DNA from: Treponema sp. UBA6852
GTDB lineage: Bacteria; Spirochaetota; Spirochaetia; Treponematales; Treponemataceae
Direction of reading: 5' to 3'
Assembly (NCBI GenBank): GCA_002449305.1
Contig: DKDI01000048.1
Location: 56,983 to 120,982 of the forward strand
Length of the DNA stretch: 64,000 nucleotides
Shown piece by piece: positions 62,141 through 64,000 of the stretch. Positions within the stretch are counted from its first letter, which is position 1; each line of letters begins with the position of its first letter. A model generated the notes under the pieces. That model saw nothing but the letters and a program-made list of their open reading frames with translations, had not been told where the DNA came from and did not search any database. A program made the position numbers and the translations under genes.

Positions 62141-62211
62141 AATAAAATCCTGTACCCTAAAACGCATTTTGTCAAACAAATTATTTGAAGCATTCAAGAA
62201 CACAAGAAATT

Positions 62212-62247
62212 ATAAAAAAAGCCCCGGAAGTAGTGTTTCCAGGGCTT
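62212..62247 (-). terminator. Terminator of rny
   Basis: Minus strand: AAGCCCTGGAA, loop, TTCCGGGGCTT followed by TTTTT, just after the rny stop codon. Confidence 0.9.
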
Positions 62248-62252
62248 AAAAA

Positions 62253-63788
62253 TTATCTTGCGTATTCAATAATGCGGGTTTCGCGTATCATTGTAATTTT
62301 GATTCTTCCAGGATAACGCAAGTCAGTTTCAATCTGCTTTGCAATCTGTTTTGCAAGATCTTTTACCTGCTCATCCGGAATTTTATCATTGTTTACAAGA
62401 ATACGAAGTTCACGTCCAGCTTGAATTGCATAAGCCTGCTCTACACCATTGAATTTCTTTGCAGTTTCCTCAAGATTTTCAAGACGTTTAACATAGTTAT
62501 CTACAGTTTCTCGCCTTGCTCCAGGGCGGGCTGCGCTTATTGCATCGGCAACCTGAACAATAACAGCTTCTATAGTCTGAGGCTCGCAATCGTTGTGGTG
62601 CGCTTCAATTGCATTGACAACACGAGGATCTTCGCCCATCTTGCGTGCCATTTCCGCTCCGACTTCCGCATGGTTTTGGTCGCTGTCATTTTCCGCGCCT
62701 TTTCCAATGTCATGAAGCAAAGCAGCGCGTTTTGCAAGTTCCCTGTTTGCTCCAACTTCCGCAGCAAGAATGCTTGCAAGTTCCGCAACTTCCTTAGAAT
62801 GCGTAAGAACATTCTGTCCGTAGCTTGTTCTAAAGTAGAGACGTCCTATAGCTCTTATCGCTTCCTGGCTCATGCTATGCAAGCCAAGTTCAAACAAAGC
62901 TTTTTCGCCTTCCTCATAAATCTTCTGCTGAATCTCGCGGGTAACTTTTTGAACAATTTCTTCTATGCGCGCCGGATGAATTCTTCCGTCAATAATAAGA
63001 CGCTCCAAAGCCACACGCGCAATTTCCTTTCTTACAGGATCAAAGCAGCTGATAACAACAGCTTCCGGAGTATCATCAATAATGATGTCAACGCCTGTCA
63101 ATGTTTCCAAAGAACGGATATTGCGACCTTCACGCCCGATAATGCGGCCTTTCATTTCATCGCTTGGAAGAGAAACTGTTGCGACTGTGATTTCGCTTGT
63201 AGTTTCCGTGGCGATACGCTGAATAGCAGAAACAAGAATTTCCTGCGCTTTCTTTTCAGCATTAAGCTGGGCTTCCTGATCAATCTTGTTCAGCAAAGAC
63301 TGAGCATCATGGCGGGCGTCATTTTCAAGGCTCTTGATTATAAGCGATTTTGCTTCTTCCGCAGTAAGCCCCGAAATTCTTTCAAGCTCAACCCGAAGCT
63401 TTCCTTCCTCTTCCGAAAGAACAGCCTCGCGCTTATGAAGTTCCGCCACATTTAAAGCAAATTCCTTGTCGCGCTTTTCAAACTCCTGGCTCCGTTGCTC
63501 CAAAAGCTCTTCTTTTTTGTTTACACGGCTTTCATAACGCTGCAGTTCTGTACGGCGTTCACGATTCTCCCTTTCCTGCTGATTACGGTCCTGAATGAGT
63601 TGTTCTTTTGCCTGAAGAAGAATCTCTTTTTTCTGAGCTTCCGCTTCTTTTATTGCATCTTGTTTAACGCGCTCGGCTTTTTGCTCCGAGGCGGAAAGTT
63701 GAAATCTGGCATAAACCCAGCGAATTGTCCATCCAAGAAGTATTCCTGCTACAGGGAGAACAATGAACAATATCAAATTCATTGACAT
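62253..63788 (-). CDS. rny: Ribonuclease Y
   Basis: A 511-residue membrane-anchored endoribonuclease that initiates mRNA decay. An N-terminal transmembrane helix (residues 3-22, LILFIVLPVAGILLGWTIRW) is followed by a long charged coiled coil to about residue 170. A KH domain follows (MKGRIIGREGRNIRSLETLTG), then an HD domain with the metal motif ALLHDIGKG and the AIEAHHND histidines. I chose the ATG at 63788 because GGAG lies eight bases upstream. ATGs at 63806 and 63782 are alternatives. Confidence 0.96.
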   Translation of the reverse strand: MSMNLILFIVLPVAGILLGWTIRWVYARFQLSASEQKAERVKQDAIKEAEAQKKEILLQAKEQLIQDRNQQERENRERRTELQRYESRVNKKEELLEQRSQEFEKRDKEFALNVAELHKREAVLSEEEGKLRVELERISGLTAEEAKSLIIKSLENDARHDAQSLLNKIDQEAQLNAEKKAQEILVSAIQRIATETTSEITVATVSLPSDEMKGRIIGREGRNIRSLETLTGVDIIIDDTPEAVVISCFDPVRKEIARVALERLIIDGRIHPARIEEIVQKVTREIQQKIYEEGEKALFELGLHSMSQEAIRAIGRLYFRTSYGQNVLTHSKEVAELASILAAEVGANRELAKRAALLHDIGKGAENDSDQNHAEVGAEMARKMGEDPRVVNAIEAHHNDCEPQTIEAVIVQVADAISAARPGARRETVDNYVKRLENLEETAKKFNGVEQAYAIQAGRELRILVNNDKIPDEQVKDLAKQIAKQIETDLRYPGRIKITMIRETRIIEYAR

Positions 63789-63953
63789 TTCATTTTCTCC
63801 TATCATCTAGTTAGAATAATTGATTTATTATAGTAATATATAAGAAAGAGAATGTCAAATAGTATAGTTTATTATATAGAAGAAAATAACTTTAAAAAGT
63901 CAAATAAATTTTGAAAAGCTTAAAAAAGGCGAATGCTGAATTTTATACTTTAT

Positions 63954-64000
63954 TGTTATTATCGGGCTTGACCCTGCAATGTTTCTGAAAGAAACTCGGT
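63954..64000 (+). repeat. Palindromic intergenic element cut by window edge
   Basis: TGTTATTATCGGGCTTGACC followed by the ATGTTTCTGAAAGAAACTCG arm, matching the left arm of the element at 43401. The rest lies outside the window. Confidence 0.8.

Noticed and set aside
62421..63455. A 344-aa open frame on the + strand
   Set aside because: It is the antisense shadow of rny: cysteine/phenylalanine-rich, low-complexity and without family resemblance, while rny has KH and HD motifs.

Overview
The window looks like the chromosome of a Treponema (host-associated, non-pallidum spirochaete). This rests on gene content and is not a database match: a fused cytidylyltransferase-like/PEP mutase followed by a fused nucleotidyltransferase/2-aminoethylphosphonate transaminase, a DUF4912 plus GH57-like pair, LicD, RNase Y, TAXI-TRAP transport, AAA-ATPase/PD-(D/E)XK genes, an AT-rich base composition, and dispersed palindromic intergenic repeats.

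Layout. 1-13.1 kb: a PtsN-like IIA, a treponemal hypothetical, nitroreductase, acetolactate synthase, DUF4912 with a catalytically degenerate GH57, a CotH/DUF4956/VTC operon divergent from a second CotH gene, and a NifU-like/GGGtGRT pair with a strong promoter. 13.1-18.3 kb: housekeeping (lon, adenine deaminase, tRNA-Leu). 18.4-43.4 kb: a surface-glycan locus with a Wzi-like barrel, a LicD/cytidylyltransferase/epimerase operon, many glycosyltransferases, a flippase, an acyltransferase, an amino-sugar transaminase, ArnC/E/F-like proteins and a YidC-phosphatase fusion. 43.4-47.5 kb: a TAXI-TRAP transporter. 47.7-51.6 kb: a second YidC-phosphatase fusion with a TagB/TagF-like glycerophosphotransferase. 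51.8-60.8 kb: an ABC importer, an HTH-nucleotidyltransferase fusion and the aepX-aepY-aepZ operon for 2-aminoethylphosphonate (AEP). 61-64 kb: an orphan putative nuclease and rny.

The main discovery candidate is layered phase variation of the glycan locus. (1) A 1.6-kb segment carrying a small serine recombinase and a DUF3990/DUF3791-like pair is bounded by 29-bp perfect inverted repeats. Just inside its left repeat sits a near-consensus promoter that now faces the licD operon and would face the glycosyltransferase operon after inversion. (2) Five coding poly-G/C tracts of 7-10 bases lie in surface-glycan genes. As read here, a family-2 glycosyltransferase (C7) and an acyltransferase (C10 on the + strand) are each one base out of frame, while a transaminase (G8) and a YidC-phosphatase (G9) are in frame. 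(3) A G10 tract sits about 16 bp from the -35 boxes of two divergent promoters for the CotH genes.

The other original points are the two YidC-phosphatase fusions, which lack the groove arginine of insertases; an AEP module that appears to join uptake, CMP activation, de novo synthesis and a built-in regulator; and many genes whose -10 box lies 6-7 bp before the ATG, which implies leaderless mRNAs. A reasonable overall model is a spirochaete that decorates cell-surface glycans or glycolipids with phosphonate, phosphodiester and amino-sugar groups and switches these on and off stochastically.
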